This document shows positions 1 to 7,020 of a stretch of DNA of 8,189 nt, one piece after another. A model generated the notes under the pieces. It was not told the origin of the DNA. It made no database searches and saw only the letters and a list, made by a program, of their open reading frames with translations. Source of the stretch: an uncultured Collinsella sp. (lineage in GTDB: Bacteria; Actinomycetota; Coriobacteriia; Coriobacteriales; Coriobacteriaceae); assembly GCA_900754275.1 (NCBI GenBank), contig CAAECF010000127.1, positions 1-8,189 on the forward strand, read 5' to 3'. Position numbers and translations under genes: made by a program. Position 1 is the stretch's first letter, and every line of letters starts with the position of its first letter.

Positions 1-423
1 GATAATCTTCTTGTAGCCGGTGCAGCGGCAGACGTTGCCGCGGATGGCGTACTTGATCTGCTCCTCGGTGGGCTCGGGGTCCTCGGCGATGAGCGCCGCA
101 CCCGCCATGACCATGCCGGGGATGCAAAAACCGCACTGCACGGCACCCACGGCGCCAAAGGCGTACACAAAGGCCTCGCGCACGTCCTGGGGCAGGCCCT
201 CGACGGTCACGATGTTGCGGCCGGCGGCAAGAGCGGTGGTCAGAACGCACGCCTTCACGGCCGCACCGTCCACATGGATGGTGCAGGTGCCGCAGGCGCC
301 CTCGGAGCAGCCGTCCTTGGCGGAGTGGATATGCAGGTCGTCGCGCAAGTAGCGGAGCAGCGGCTTGTTCTGAGTCGTCGTGCGCTCGACGCCGTTAACG
401 GTAAAAGTGAATTCCTGTGCCAT
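1..423 (-). CDS. xdhC: Molybdenum hydroxylase (xanthine dehydrogenase type) [2Fe-2S] subunit, 3' end beyond window
   Basis: Electron-transfer subunit carrying two [2Fe-2S] clusters between the molybdopterin active site and the next acceptor in xanthine dehydrogenase-type hydroxylases; cytoplasmic. The frame is open from ATG at 423 to base 1 (141 codons, no stop). The plant-type cluster motif is complete: C39, C44, C47 (CSEGACGTC) and C59. The second, all-helical cluster domain has C97 and C100 (QCGFCIPG), then C132 and C134 (CRCTGYKKI). Q96 before the second pair is the residue usually contacting the molybdopterin cofactor. Stand-alone subunits are about 160 residues, so only a short tail may be missing. 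However, in E. coli XdhD this domain is the N-terminus of a fused catalytic protein, and the window cannot tell the two apart. AAGGG lies 7 nt before the ATG, directly after the stop of the upstream ferredoxin gene (12 nt gap), implying co-transcription and coupled translation. Family is certain; symbol is provisional. Confidence 0.92.
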   Translation of the reverse strand, partial: MAQEFTFTVNGVERTTTQNKPLLRYLRDDLHIHSAKDGCSEGACGTCTIHVDGAAVKACVLTTALAAGRNIVTVEGLPQDVREAFVYAFGAVGAVQCGFCIPGMVMAGAALIAEDPEPTEEQIKYAIRGNVCRCTGYKKII

Positions 424-435
424 GGTGATTCCCTT

Positions 436-915
436 CTACACGCCGGCGGCGATGCCGGTGCGGTCGTGGATGGCACCGTGCGGGCAGACGACGGCGCACA
501 TGCCGCACGACAGGCAGTCCGCGCCGTCGATATGGGCGCAGTTGTCCTCGATACGGATAGCGCCGGCAGGACACTTTTTGGCGCACATGCCGCAACCGAT
601 GCAGCTCGTGTCGCAAATCTTGCGCGCAATGGCGCCCTTATCGGTGTTGTTGCAGCGCACCAGGATGTTCTGGTAGCCGGGAACGAAGGCAATCACGCGC
701 TGTGGGCACGCCATGCCGCACAGGCCACAACCCGTGCACTTTGAGCGATCCACGCGGGCGATGCCATCGACCAGTGCAATGGCACCGTGGGGGCAGGCCG
801 TGACGCAGGCGCCACAGCCAATGCAGCCTTCGCTGCAGCGGGCGTCGCCGCCTGCGGAGGCGCAACCGCTTCCGCAGGCAACGTAGGCCACGTTATGTTG
901 AATGGATTTGGCCAT
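436..915 (-). CDS. RnfB-like soluble polyferredoxin with four 4Fe-4S motifs
   Basis: 159-residue cysteine-rich protein predicted to carry four [4Fe-4S] clusters and act as an electron wire in the cytoplasm. Four CxxCxxCxxxCP motifs are visible: C31-C41 (CIGCGACVTACP), C60-C70 (CTGCGLCGMACP), C105-C115 (CIGCGMCAKKCP) and C134-C144 (CLSCGMCAVVCP). Between the second and third pairs sits a linker (residues 81-104, with VRCNNTDKG and RKICD) like that in the C-terminal ferredoxin part of RnfB proteins, the Rnf-complex subunit that receives electrons from ferredoxin. The N-terminus (AYVACGSGCASAGG, plus C27) also resembles the RnfB segment before its clusters. The RnfB membrane anchor and N-terminal Fe-S domain are absent, and no rnf genes are nearby, so this is probably not a Rnf subunit. 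It lies 11 nt after ygfK and 12 nt before the [2Fe-2S] gene, suggesting it links YgfK to the molybdenum hydroxylase. A weak purine-rich RBS (AGGCGAG) precedes the ATG. Confidence 0.88.
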   Translation of the reverse strand: MAKSIQHNVAYVACGSGCASAGGDARCSEGCIGCGACVTACPHGAIALVDGIARVDRSKCTGCGLCGMACPQRVIAFVPGYQNILVRCNNTDKGAIARKICDTSCIGCGMCAKKCPAGAIRIEDNCAHIDGADCLSCGMCAVVCPHGAIHDRTGIAAGV

Positions 916-926
916 AAGAGACTCGC

Positions 927-3926
927 CTATTTCTTAAGAAGATACGGATAGCTGTCGCGCACGGCCTTGATGGTCAGGCGGACGGCCTCGGGAAGGCCGG
1001 TGTTGACGGCATCGACCGAGACGGTGCGGACCGTGCCGGCGACGCGGACCTTAAAGTGGTCCTCGTCCACGGCCAGGAAGCCCTCGTTCTCGGAGTTCTC
1101 CATGTCCTGCTCGCTCCAGAACAGGGTGAGCTTGTCCTTGTAGGGACGACCCTCCTGGTAGGGGCAGAACACAGCGCAGTTGCCGCACTCGTTGCACATG
1201 CCGTCGACATGTACCACCTGATGCTTGGCCAGGCCCGGCACCTTAATAGCAACGTTGGCGCGGTTGGGGCACACGTCGCAGCAGACCTCGCACACCGAGC
1301 CGCAGCCCAGGCAGCGGGTCTTGGTGCAGTTGCGCTTATCGCGGCAGAGCGTCCCCTTGCGCTCGTAGCAGGTGTCCTCGCGGCCGGCCTGCTCGTTGCA
1401 GTCGGCGTACTTGTTAAAGTCCACGCCAGCGATGGCACGGGCGACCTCGGCGGCATCGGCGATAGCCTCGACCACGGTGGCCGGACCGCGACGGCAGTCA
1501 CCTGCAGCCCAGACGCCCTCGACGCCGGTGGAGGTGGCGGCAAGGCGGCCGCGACGGTCGTGCTCGACGCCCGCGGCGTCGTACAGGCTGGCATCGATGC
1601 CCTCGCCCACGGCGCAGATCACCGTGGTGGCGGGAAGCTCGACGGTCTCGCCCGTGGCGACGGGGCTGCGACGACCGCTTGCATCCGGCTCGCCAAGCTC
1701 CATAACATCGCAGGTCAGCACGGCGCCGTTGAGCGCCTTGGGCGCCAGCAGCTCGCAGAACTCAACGCCGTCGGCAAGAGCAAGATCGAGCTCTTCCTCG
1801 TCGGCGGGCATCTGCTTCTTGGTACGGCGATACACCAGGCGCACGTTCTTCACGCCAGCCAGGCGCTTGGCCACGCGGGCCGCGTCCATGGCGGTGTTGC
1901 CGGCGCCAATGACCACGACGTCCTCGCCCAGCTCGAGCTTCTCGCCCTTCTTGGCGGCCTCGAGGAACTCCAGCACGTCGAGCTCGGCGCCCTCGCCCAG
2001 GCCCGCAGAGCCGGGCATCCAGGCACCGGTTGCCACGACCACATCGGTAAAGCCCTGGGCCTTGAGCTCGTCAATGGACTCCACGCGGGCGTTGAGCTGA
2101 ACCTTGGCGCCAAAGGCCAGGCAGAGCTCGGCATCGTGGGAGATATCGTCGCTGGCGATACGGAACTCGGGGATGACGTGACGGACCACGCCGCCGAGCG
2201 AGTCGCGAGCCTCGAAGATGGTGACGGGCACGCCGGCACGCGTCAGGAAGAACGCCGTCGCCAGGCCGGCCGGGCCGCCGCCGATAACGGCAACGTTGCG
2301 CTCGCCGTCGTTGGCGATGGCCTGGGCGCGCAGCTTGGGCAGCACGGCGGTCATGGCCTCGCGGGCGGCTTTGAGCTTGCTGGCGCGGATCTGGGCGCCC
2401 TCGGGCTCGTAGAATGCACGCTCGCAGGCACGGCCGCAGGGATGCGGGCAGATGGTGCCGGTAATGAACGGCAGGGCGTTACGTTCGATGATAATGTTGA
2501 GTGCATCCTCGTAGCGGCCCTCGTCAACAGCCGCCAGGTAGGCGGGAATATCCTGCTGGATGGGGCAGCTCGTGCGGCACGGCGTGGTAAAGCAGTCGGA
2601 AAGCGGGCTCTTGCCGGCGACCTTGCGGTCGGGCAGCGGACGCAACGGCTTCTTGTAGAGCGGATTGGTGAGCGAGTCGGTCTGGATCGCAGTCACGGCC
2701 TCGAGCGAGACGCCCGCAAACGGCTTGCCATCCAGGTCGGCAAACTCGCCGGCCATCTGGCTAAAGCGCTCGTAGCCACCGGGCTTGAGCACGTCGGTCG
2801 CCAGGGTAACGGGCCAAATGCCGGCATCGTACAGGGCGCGGATGTTGTAGACCGTGGCACCGCCGGAGTAGCTGATGCGCAGCTTGCCATCGAACTGCTC
2901 GGTAATGCGACGGGCGGCCTCGATGGTCAGCGAGAACAGCGAACGGCCCGACATGTACATCTCGGTGGAGGGCAGCTCGTTCCTCGTCACGTCGACGGGG
3001 AACGTGTTGGTCAGCTTGACGCCAAACTCCAGGCCGCGCTCGGCGCACAGGGCAATCAGGCGCTCGAACATGGGCACGGCATCGGCCCACTGCAGATCCT
3101 CGCGGAAGTGCGTGTCATCGAAGACGATGTAGTCAAAGCCCAGCTCGTTGAGGCGCTGACGGGCAAACTCATAGCCCAGCAGCGTGGGGTTGCACTTGAT
3201 GTAGGTATTGAGGCCCTTCTCGGTGATGAGGTAGGTCGCGATGCGCTCGATCTCCGCCGGCGGGCAGCCGTGCAGGGTAGACTCGGTGATGGAGTTGGAG
3301 ACGCGCGCCGGGATGGACTCGACAAACGCAGCGTCGACATGCTCAAACTTGTCCAGGTTAGCGAGCGCCCACGTGCGGCACTCGTCCCAAACCTCGGAGC
3401 CGCTGGCGTCCTTCATGCCCTCGATGTAGGCGTCGACCTTGGGGCTCTTGATGCCCTCGAGGTCATAGCCCACCGACATGTTGAAGACAAAGCCGTCCGG
3501 GCTGCCCAGGCCGTATTCGCGGGCAATCAGGTGGCAGGCAAACCATGCCTTCACGTACTCGGCAAAGGCCTGCGGAACCTCGAGCTCGGTCGACCACTCG
3601 CAGTTGTAGCACTCGTCCTGCGCCACGATGCAGGGCTTGTTGACGCACTTGGAGAGCTCCTCGCCGTCCATAACCTGGACGGTCTTGAGCTCAAAGAAGC
3701 GGGAACCAGCCACATAGGATGCCACGATGTTCTGGGCAAGCTGCGTATTGGGACCGGCGGCCGGGCCAAACGGAGTCTCGATGCGCTCGTCAAAAATGGG
3801 AAGCGCACCCTCCTGGTTGGTCGTGACCATCTTGCGCACGCCAAAGATGGCGTCCTGGGTCTTGTGCTCCTCGATGATCCAGTTCATCAGCTGCGAAAAC
3901 GGGATCGGCCTCATGATGTCGCTCAT
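927..3926 (-). CDS. ygfK: YgfK family Fe-S/FAD/NAD(P)H oxidoreductase (putative selenate reductase subunit)
   Basis: Large cytoplasmic flavoprotein of the YgfK family, annotated as putative selenate reductase subunit and found with (often selenium-dependent) molybdenum hydroxylases; the actual reaction is unproven. The 999 residues begin MSDIMRPIPF. Residues 1-440 form a dihydroorotate/dihydropyrimidine dehydrogenase-like barrel with conserved ESTLHGCPP, IKCNPTLLGYE and ISYSGGATVYN. Residues 445-501 are a GltD/PreT-type cluster domain (C445, C450, C454, C493, C497, C501). An FAD-binding VAVIGGGPAG is at 545-554, an NAD(P)-binding VVVIGAGNTAMD at 670-681, and a second FAD contact WAAGDCRRGPAT at about 806-817. 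The C-terminus is ferredoxin-like, with C872, C875, C879, C882, C883, C886 and C911, C914, C917, C921. The start was chosen for AGAGAGGAG 6 nt upstream and for similarity to the remembered E. coli N-terminus; 41 further in-frame upstream codons cover stem-loop DNA and are unlikely to be coding. Probable role: exchanging electrons between NAD(P)H and the hydroxylase through the next gene's polyferredoxin. Confidence 0.94.
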   Translation of the reverse strand: MSDIMRPIPFSQLMNWIIEEHKTQDAIFGVRKMVTTNQEGALPIFDERIETPFGPAAGPNTQLAQNIVASYVAGSRFFELKTVQVMDGEELSKCVNKPCIVAQDECYNCEWSTELEVPQAFAEYVKAWFACHLIAREYGLGSPDGFVFNMSVGYDLEGIKSPKVDAYIEGMKDASGSEVWDECRTWALANLDKFEHVDAAFVESIPARVSNSITESTLHGCPPAEIERIATYLITEKGLNTYIKCNPTLLGYEFARQRLNELGFDYIVFDDTHFREDLQWADAVPMFERLIALCAERGLEFGVKLTNTFPVDVTRNELPSTEMYMSGRSLFSLTIEAARRITEQFDGKLRISYSGGATVYNIRALYDAGIWPVTLATDVLKPGGYERFSQMAGEFADLDGKPFAGVSLEAVTAIQTDSLTNPLYKKPLRPLPDRKVAGKSPLSDCFTTPCRTSCPIQQDIPAYLAAVDEGRYEDALNIIIERNALPFITGTICPHPCGRACERAFYEPEGAQIRASKLKAAREAMTAVLPKLRAQAIANDGERNVAVIGGGPAGLATAFFLTRAGVPVTIFEARDSLGGVVRHVIPEFRIASDDISHDAELCLAFGAKVQLNARVESIDELKAQGFTDVVVATGAWMPGSAGLGEGAELDVLEFLEAAKKGEKLELGEDVVVIGAGNTAMDAARVAKRLAGVKNVRLVYRRTKKQMPADEEELDLALADGVEFCELLAPKALNGAVLTCDVMELGEPDASGRRSPVATGETVELPATTVICAVGEGIDASLYDAAGVEHDRRGRLAATSTGVEGVWAAGDCRRGPATVVEAIADAAEVARAIAGVDFNKYADCNEQAGREDTCYERKGTLCRDKRNCTKTRCLGCGSVCEVCCDVCPNRANVAIKVPGLAKHQVVHVDGMCNECGNCAVFCPYQEGRPYKDKLTLFWSEQDMENSENEGFLAVDEDHFKVRVAGTVRTVSVDAVNTGLPEAVRLTIKAVRDSYPYLLKK

Positions 3927-4074
3927 AGTGAGCTCCTCTCTGTAACGCCCGGCGAGACCGCGCGGCGGGCGCAAATACGGTGTAGCGCTAGCACAGCGCC
4001 GGCGACCCCGCGGAGGTCGCCTATACGCGCGTCGGATGCGGCGAAACATCCGACGCGCGCGAATCTACTTGTAA
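3927..4074 (-). promoter_or_regulatory. Structured ssnA-ygfK spacer with three stem-loops
   Basis: This 148-nt spacer contains, in transcription order, a perfect 13-bp GC-rich stem (4026-4038 with 4047-4059, 8-nt loop), a 7-bp stem (4001-4007 with 4015-4021) and a 6-bp stem (3946-3951 with 3966-3971) just ahead of the ygfK RBS. An imperfect palindrome, gtgtagcgctagcac, lies at 3980-3994. None of the stems is followed by a U-run on the minus strand, so they are not classical intrinsic terminators. They could attenuate read-through, be RNase processing or stability elements, or be a leader structure. No clear -35/-10 pair was found. Confidence 0.6.
3933..3941 (-). promoter_or_regulatory. Shine-Dalgarno of ygfK (decides start)
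   Basis: AGAGAGGAG on the minus strand ends 6 nt before the ATG at 3926. It is a strong ribosome-binding site and fixes the ygfK start at 3926 rather than the longer in-frame reading from 4049. Confidence 0.85.
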
Positions 4075-5430
4075 TTAGTAGGTGCGATCGTTGAGCGTGC
4101 TCCAGAGCTTCTTGGACTCGGCCATGGTCCACGCGTTGATCTTGTCCTCATCAATGCCAACGAACTCGCGATCCTTGTACAGGACGCGGCCGTTGATGAT
4201 GGTAGTGTGGCAGTTTTTGCCCATCATGCCAAAGAGCATGTGGCCGTCGATATTCTCCTCGCTCAGCGGCGTAAAGGGCTTGTAGTCCATGACGATGACG
4301 TCGGCGGCAGCGCCGGCCTCGAGCACGCCGAGCTTGCGATCGAAGTACTTGCTCGCCATCTTGGCGTTGTTCTCGAACAGCATGGTCATGGCCTCGCACC
4401 AGCCCACGTTGGGCATGGCGGCGTTGTGGCGCTGAATGATCAGGAAGACCTTGAGGCTCTCGAGCATATCGTGGGTGTAGGCGTCGGTGCCCATGCACAC
4501 GGGGATGCCGCGGCGGAAGAACTCGAGCACGGGAGCGCAGCCCACGGCGTTGCCCATATTGGATTCGGGGTTGTTGACCAGCCAGGTGCCGGACTCCTTG
4601 ACGATATCCATCTCGGCGGGCGTCACGTGGATGCAGTGGCCGAGCATGGTGTCGGGACCCAGCAGGTTGTGCTGCAGCAGGCGCTCGACGGGGCTGATGC
4701 CACCGCGGTTGAGGCGGGAGTCCCACACGTCGTTCATGCCCTCGCACACATGGATGTGGAAGCCGGTCAGGCCGTTGTTGGCCTCGGCCATCTTATCCAT
4801 GGTCTCGTCCGACAGCGTAAAGGTGGCGTGACCGCCAAACATGGCGGCGATCATGTGGTTGTCGTTATCGCGACGCTCCTTGGCGGCCCACTGGGCAAAC
4901 TCGGCGTTCTCGGCAATGGCCTGGTCGCATTTTTCCTGGCCACGGCGGTCGGAGACCTCGTAGCACAGGCACGACCGCATGCCCAGCTCCTGAGCGGCGT
5001 CCTTAATGGTAAAGAGGCTTCCCGGGATCTCGCAGAAGCTCGCGTGGTGATCGAAAATCGTGGTGACGCCATCGCGGATGGAGTCAAGAATCGTGGCATA
5101 GGCGCTGGCCTTGGTGCCGTCGAGCGTCAGGTTGTCGTCGATCTTCCACCACTGCTGCTCAAGATTCTCCAGGAAGTTGGTGGGGTTGCAGCCCTTAATG
5201 GCAAGGCCGCGGGCCAGACCCGAGTAGATGTGGGTGTGGCAGTTGATGAGTCCGGGCATGATGAGGTTGCCCTGGGCGTCGACGTACTCGGCATCCGGGT
5301 ACTTGGCCTTGAGCTCGCACTCGGGGCCTACTTCGACGATCGTATCTCCGTCAATGGCGACCGCGCCGTTGGGAATGAACGGGGTCTGAGCGTTGCGGGT
5401 AAAAACGGAACCGTTAGCGACCAGAAGCAT
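4075..5430 (-). CDS. ssnA: SsnA family amidohydrolase (putative aminohydrolase/deaminase)
   Basis: Metal-dependent amidohydrolase of the SsnA / ATZ-TRZ group, which hydrolyses amino or ring C-N bonds of heterocycles; the physiological substrate of SsnA is not established. The 451-residue protein has the expected metal and catalytic residues: H65 and H67 in CHTHIYSGLARG, H201 in GGHATF, H225 and H227 in GFHIHVCEG with E230, H265 in LGHCIH, and D316 in MGTDAYTHD. An N-terminal beta sandwich precedes the barrel, and the typical C-terminal EAGAAADVIVMDY segment is at 371-383. Length matches the family (about 440-450). The start at 5430 has AAGGGAG 5 nt upstream; an in-frame ATG at 5448 has no RBS and would add six residues. 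The gene lies between the permease and ygfK, as expected for a purine/hydroxylase cluster; in E. coli ssnA also adjoins ygfK and xdhD. A purine or pterin-like deaminase role is inference. Confidence 0.92.
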   Translation of the reverse strand: MLLVANGSVFTRNAQTPFIPNGAVAIDGDTIVEVGPECELKAKYPDAEYVDAQGNLIMPGLINCHTHIYSGLARGLAIKGCNPTNFLENLEQQWWKIDDNLTLDGTKASAYATILDSIRDGVTTIFDHHASFCEIPGSLFTIKDAAQELGMRSCLCYEVSDRRGQEKCDQAIAENAEFAQWAAKERRDNDNHMIAAMFGGHATFTLSDETMDKMAEANNGLTGFHIHVCEGMNDVWDSRLNRGGISPVERLLQHNLLGPDTMLGHCIHVTPAEMDIVKESGTWLVNNPESNMGNAVGCAPVLEFFRRGIPVCMGTDAYTHDMLESLKVFLIIQRHNAAMPNVGWCEAMTMLFENNAKMASKYFDRKLGVLEAGAAADVIVMDYKPFTPLSEENIDGHMLFGMMGKNCHTTIINGRVLYKDREFVGIDEDKINAWTMAESKKLWSTLNDRTY

Positions 5431-5435
5431 GAATG

Positions 5436-5442
5436 CTCCCTT
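5436..5442 (-). promoter_or_regulatory. Shine-Dalgarno of ssnA (decides start)
   Basis: AAGGGAG on the minus strand lies 5 nt before the ATG at 5430. The alternative ATG at 5448 is preceded only by C-rich sequence with no ribosome-binding site. Confidence 0.8.
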
Positions 5443-5521
5443 CAACATCAGGGGCGGGGTTTGACACCTCTGACATGGCGGAGTGCGAAGCGCCGGCCTA
5501 CACCGGAAACGGGCCCTCTCC

Positions 5522-5527
5522 CGTCAA
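5522..5527 (-). promoter_or_regulatory. Possible -35 element upstream of ssnA
   Basis: TTGACG on the minus strand, about 92 nt before the ssnA start. The hexamers 17-19 nt downstream (GGTGTA/TGTAGG) are poor -10 matches, so an internal ssnA promoter is only a possibility. Confidence 0.2.
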
Positions 5528-5535
5528 CGCTTCAC

Positions 5536-5609
5536 CAAAGGGACAAACCCTTTGAAGTGCGGCTTGGCGCCGCATGACGTCGGCGGACGAGGCGATGCGC
5601 CCGCCGACG
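5536..5609 (-). promoter_or_regulatory. Three consecutive stem-loops after the permease gene
   Basis: In transcription order these are a 9-bp stem CGTCGGCGG/CCGCCGACG (5578-5586 with 5601-5609), a 6-bp stem TGCGGC/GCCGCA (5558-5563 with 5569-5574) and a 7-bp stem CAAAGGG/CCCTTTG (5536-5542 with 5548-5554). They occupy the first half of the 195-nt spacer between the permease stop and the ssnA start. No U-tract follows any of them on the minus strand. Likely roles are partial termination or mRNA-end protection giving different expression of permease and ssnA. The remaining spacer (5443-5535) shows nothing beyond a possible -35 hexamer. Confidence 0.55.
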
Positions 5610-5625
5610 AATAGCACCGAATTGG

Positions 5626-7020
5626 TTACTTCTTGCTCTCGGGCAAGACCAGATCCACGGCAGCGTCCTTGGCAGCATCGATGTGCTGAGCCACGACCGG
5701 CGTCTGCGGAAGGATCAGGTTAAGGACAATGGCCATAATGGCGGTGGGGGTTACGGCATTGGAGCCGATGACGGTGGATACCCAGGCGGGCATACCCTCG
5801 CCGGCAAGGCAACCGCTGGCCATCCAGATACCCAGGCCAAAGACGACGGAGGTACCGACGATGGTGGTAGTGCGCTGCGTGAGGCCCTCGCGGGTGAACA
5901 TGCGCACGCCGTTCATGGTGATGGTGCCAAAGACGCCGACGGTCGCGCCGCCGATGACGGGCTGCGGGATAGCGGAAAGGACGGCAGAGAGCTGCGGGAA
6001 CAGACCGGCGATGGCAAAGACGGCCGCGATGATCACAAAGACCCACTTGTTGACGACCTTGTTGGAGCAGATGATGCCCACGTTCTGGCCAAGGGCGCTG
6101 GTGGGAAGACCGCCCAGCAGGCCGCCGACCATAGAGGTGAGGCCCTGGGACACGATAGCGCCGGAGAGCTCGCGCTCGGTGGGCATACGGTCGATGGAGC
6201 CCAGGCAGGCGGCGGAGACGTCGCCGATAACCTGAATGGCAACCATGGGGAACACGACGGCGAGGGTAATGCAGACCTCGGGATCAAACTCGAGCGCATA
6301 GGGCATGAGCTTGGGAAGGGCGAAGACCTGAGCGGTGGCGACGCTTGAGAAGTCGATCATGCCAAAGGGGATGGAGACGATCATGCCAACGATCATGCCA
6401 AAGAACACGGATCCCAGCTTGAGCGTGCCCTTGCCAAAGTTGGCGAGCGCAAAGACCACGGCGAAGGTGATAAGAGCGACGCACCAGGCCTGCGGGGTGC
6501 CCCACAGCGGCGTGCCCATGCCGCCGGCCATGTACTTGACGGCCGTGGGATAGAGAGAGACGCCAATGGAGAAGATGACCGTACCGGTCACGACGGGCGG
6601 GAACAGCCACTTAATCTTGCTGTAGGCCAGACCAAAGAGGACCGCGACGGCACCGCCGACAATCTCGCCGCCCAGCAGTGCACCAAAGCTAAAGCCCGAG
6701 GCACCCATAGCCTGCAGGGCCGGCAGGAACGCGAACGAAACGCCCATGACGATGGGCAGGCCGCCGCCGATGCGACGGAAGGGAGCGAAGGCCTGAAGGG
6801 CCGTATCGATCGCCGAAAGAATGAGCGCGACCTGGATGATGTCGGTGCTCTGCTGGCTATTAAAGCCGTAGACGCCGGCCATGATGACCGCCGGGGTAAT
6901 GATGCCGGCAAACGATGCCAGTACGTGCTGAAGGGCACACGGGATCATTTCCTTAACGGGAGGCATGCCTTCGCGAGTGAACAGGGCTTCAGTGCCGTTC
7001 GTAACCGTCTCCTGGGTCAT
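5626..7020 (-). CDS. NCS2 family nucleobase (uracil-xanthine type) permease
   Basis: Integral membrane proton-symport purine/pyrimidine base transporter of the NCS2/NAT family; xanthine or urate is the likely substrate given the neighbours. The 464 residues are almost wholly hydrophobic, consistent with 12-14 membrane segments. Recognisable family marks are Q31-H32 in the first segment (CALQHVLASFAG), a TM8 region with QVIGDVSA (Q263 to A270, D267 conserved), and the NAT signature region GQNVGIICSNK with Q312, N313 and G315. Two departures from family rules are seen: the TM8 carboxylate Glu is Gln263, and the Thr of the NAT signature is Asn320. Start taken at 7020 (MTQETVTNG); RBS is weak (GGTGG, 4 nt away). 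The longer in-frame ATG at 7107 would lie at or before the predicted transcription start, so it is rejected. First gene of the minus-strand set, divergent from the YheO-type regulator. Confidence 0.9.
   Translation of the reverse strand: MTQETVTNGTEALFTREGMPPVKEMIPCALQHVLASFAGIITPAVIMAGVYGFNSQQSTDIIQVALILSAIDTALQAFAPFRRIGGGLPIVMGVSFAFLPALQAMGASGFSFGALLGGEIVGGAVAVLFGLAYSKIKWLFPPVVTGTVIFSIGVSLYPTAVKYMAGGMGTPLWGTPQAWCVALITFAVVFALANFGKGTLKLGSVFFGMIVGMIVSIPFGMIDFSSVATAQVFALPKLMPYALEFDPEVCITLAVVFPMVAIQVIGDVSAACLGSIDRMPTERELSGAIVSQGLTSMVGGLLGGLPTSALGQNVGIICSNKVVNKWVFVIIAAVFAIAGLFPQLSAVLSAIPQPVIGGATVGVFGTITMNGVRMFTREGLTQRTTTIVGTSVVFGLGIWMASGCLAGEGMPAWVSTVIGSNAVTPTAIMAIVLNLILPQTPVVAQHIDAAKDAAVDLVLPESKK

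Noticed and set aside
274..744. Plus-strand frame of 156 codons across the ferredoxin and [2Fe-2S] genes
   Set aside because: It spans two well-defined minus-strand genes and their junction; no RBS or domain.
3927..4049. 41-codon N-terminal extension of YgfK
   Set aside because: Arg/Pro-rich, runs through stem-loop DNA, has no RBS, and precedes a strong RBS at the homologous start.
1056..4094. Plus-strand open frame of about 1012 codons opposite ygfK
   Set aside because: Mirror frame produced by GC-rich codon bias; its translation is low-complexity (Ala/Gly/Leu/His rich) with no recognisable domain, while the minus strand encodes clear YgfK.
4207..5577. Plus-strand open frame of 456 codons opposite ssnA
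   Set aside because: Same codon-bias shadow; Val/Gly/His-rich translation without motifs, and ssnA is well supported on the other strand.
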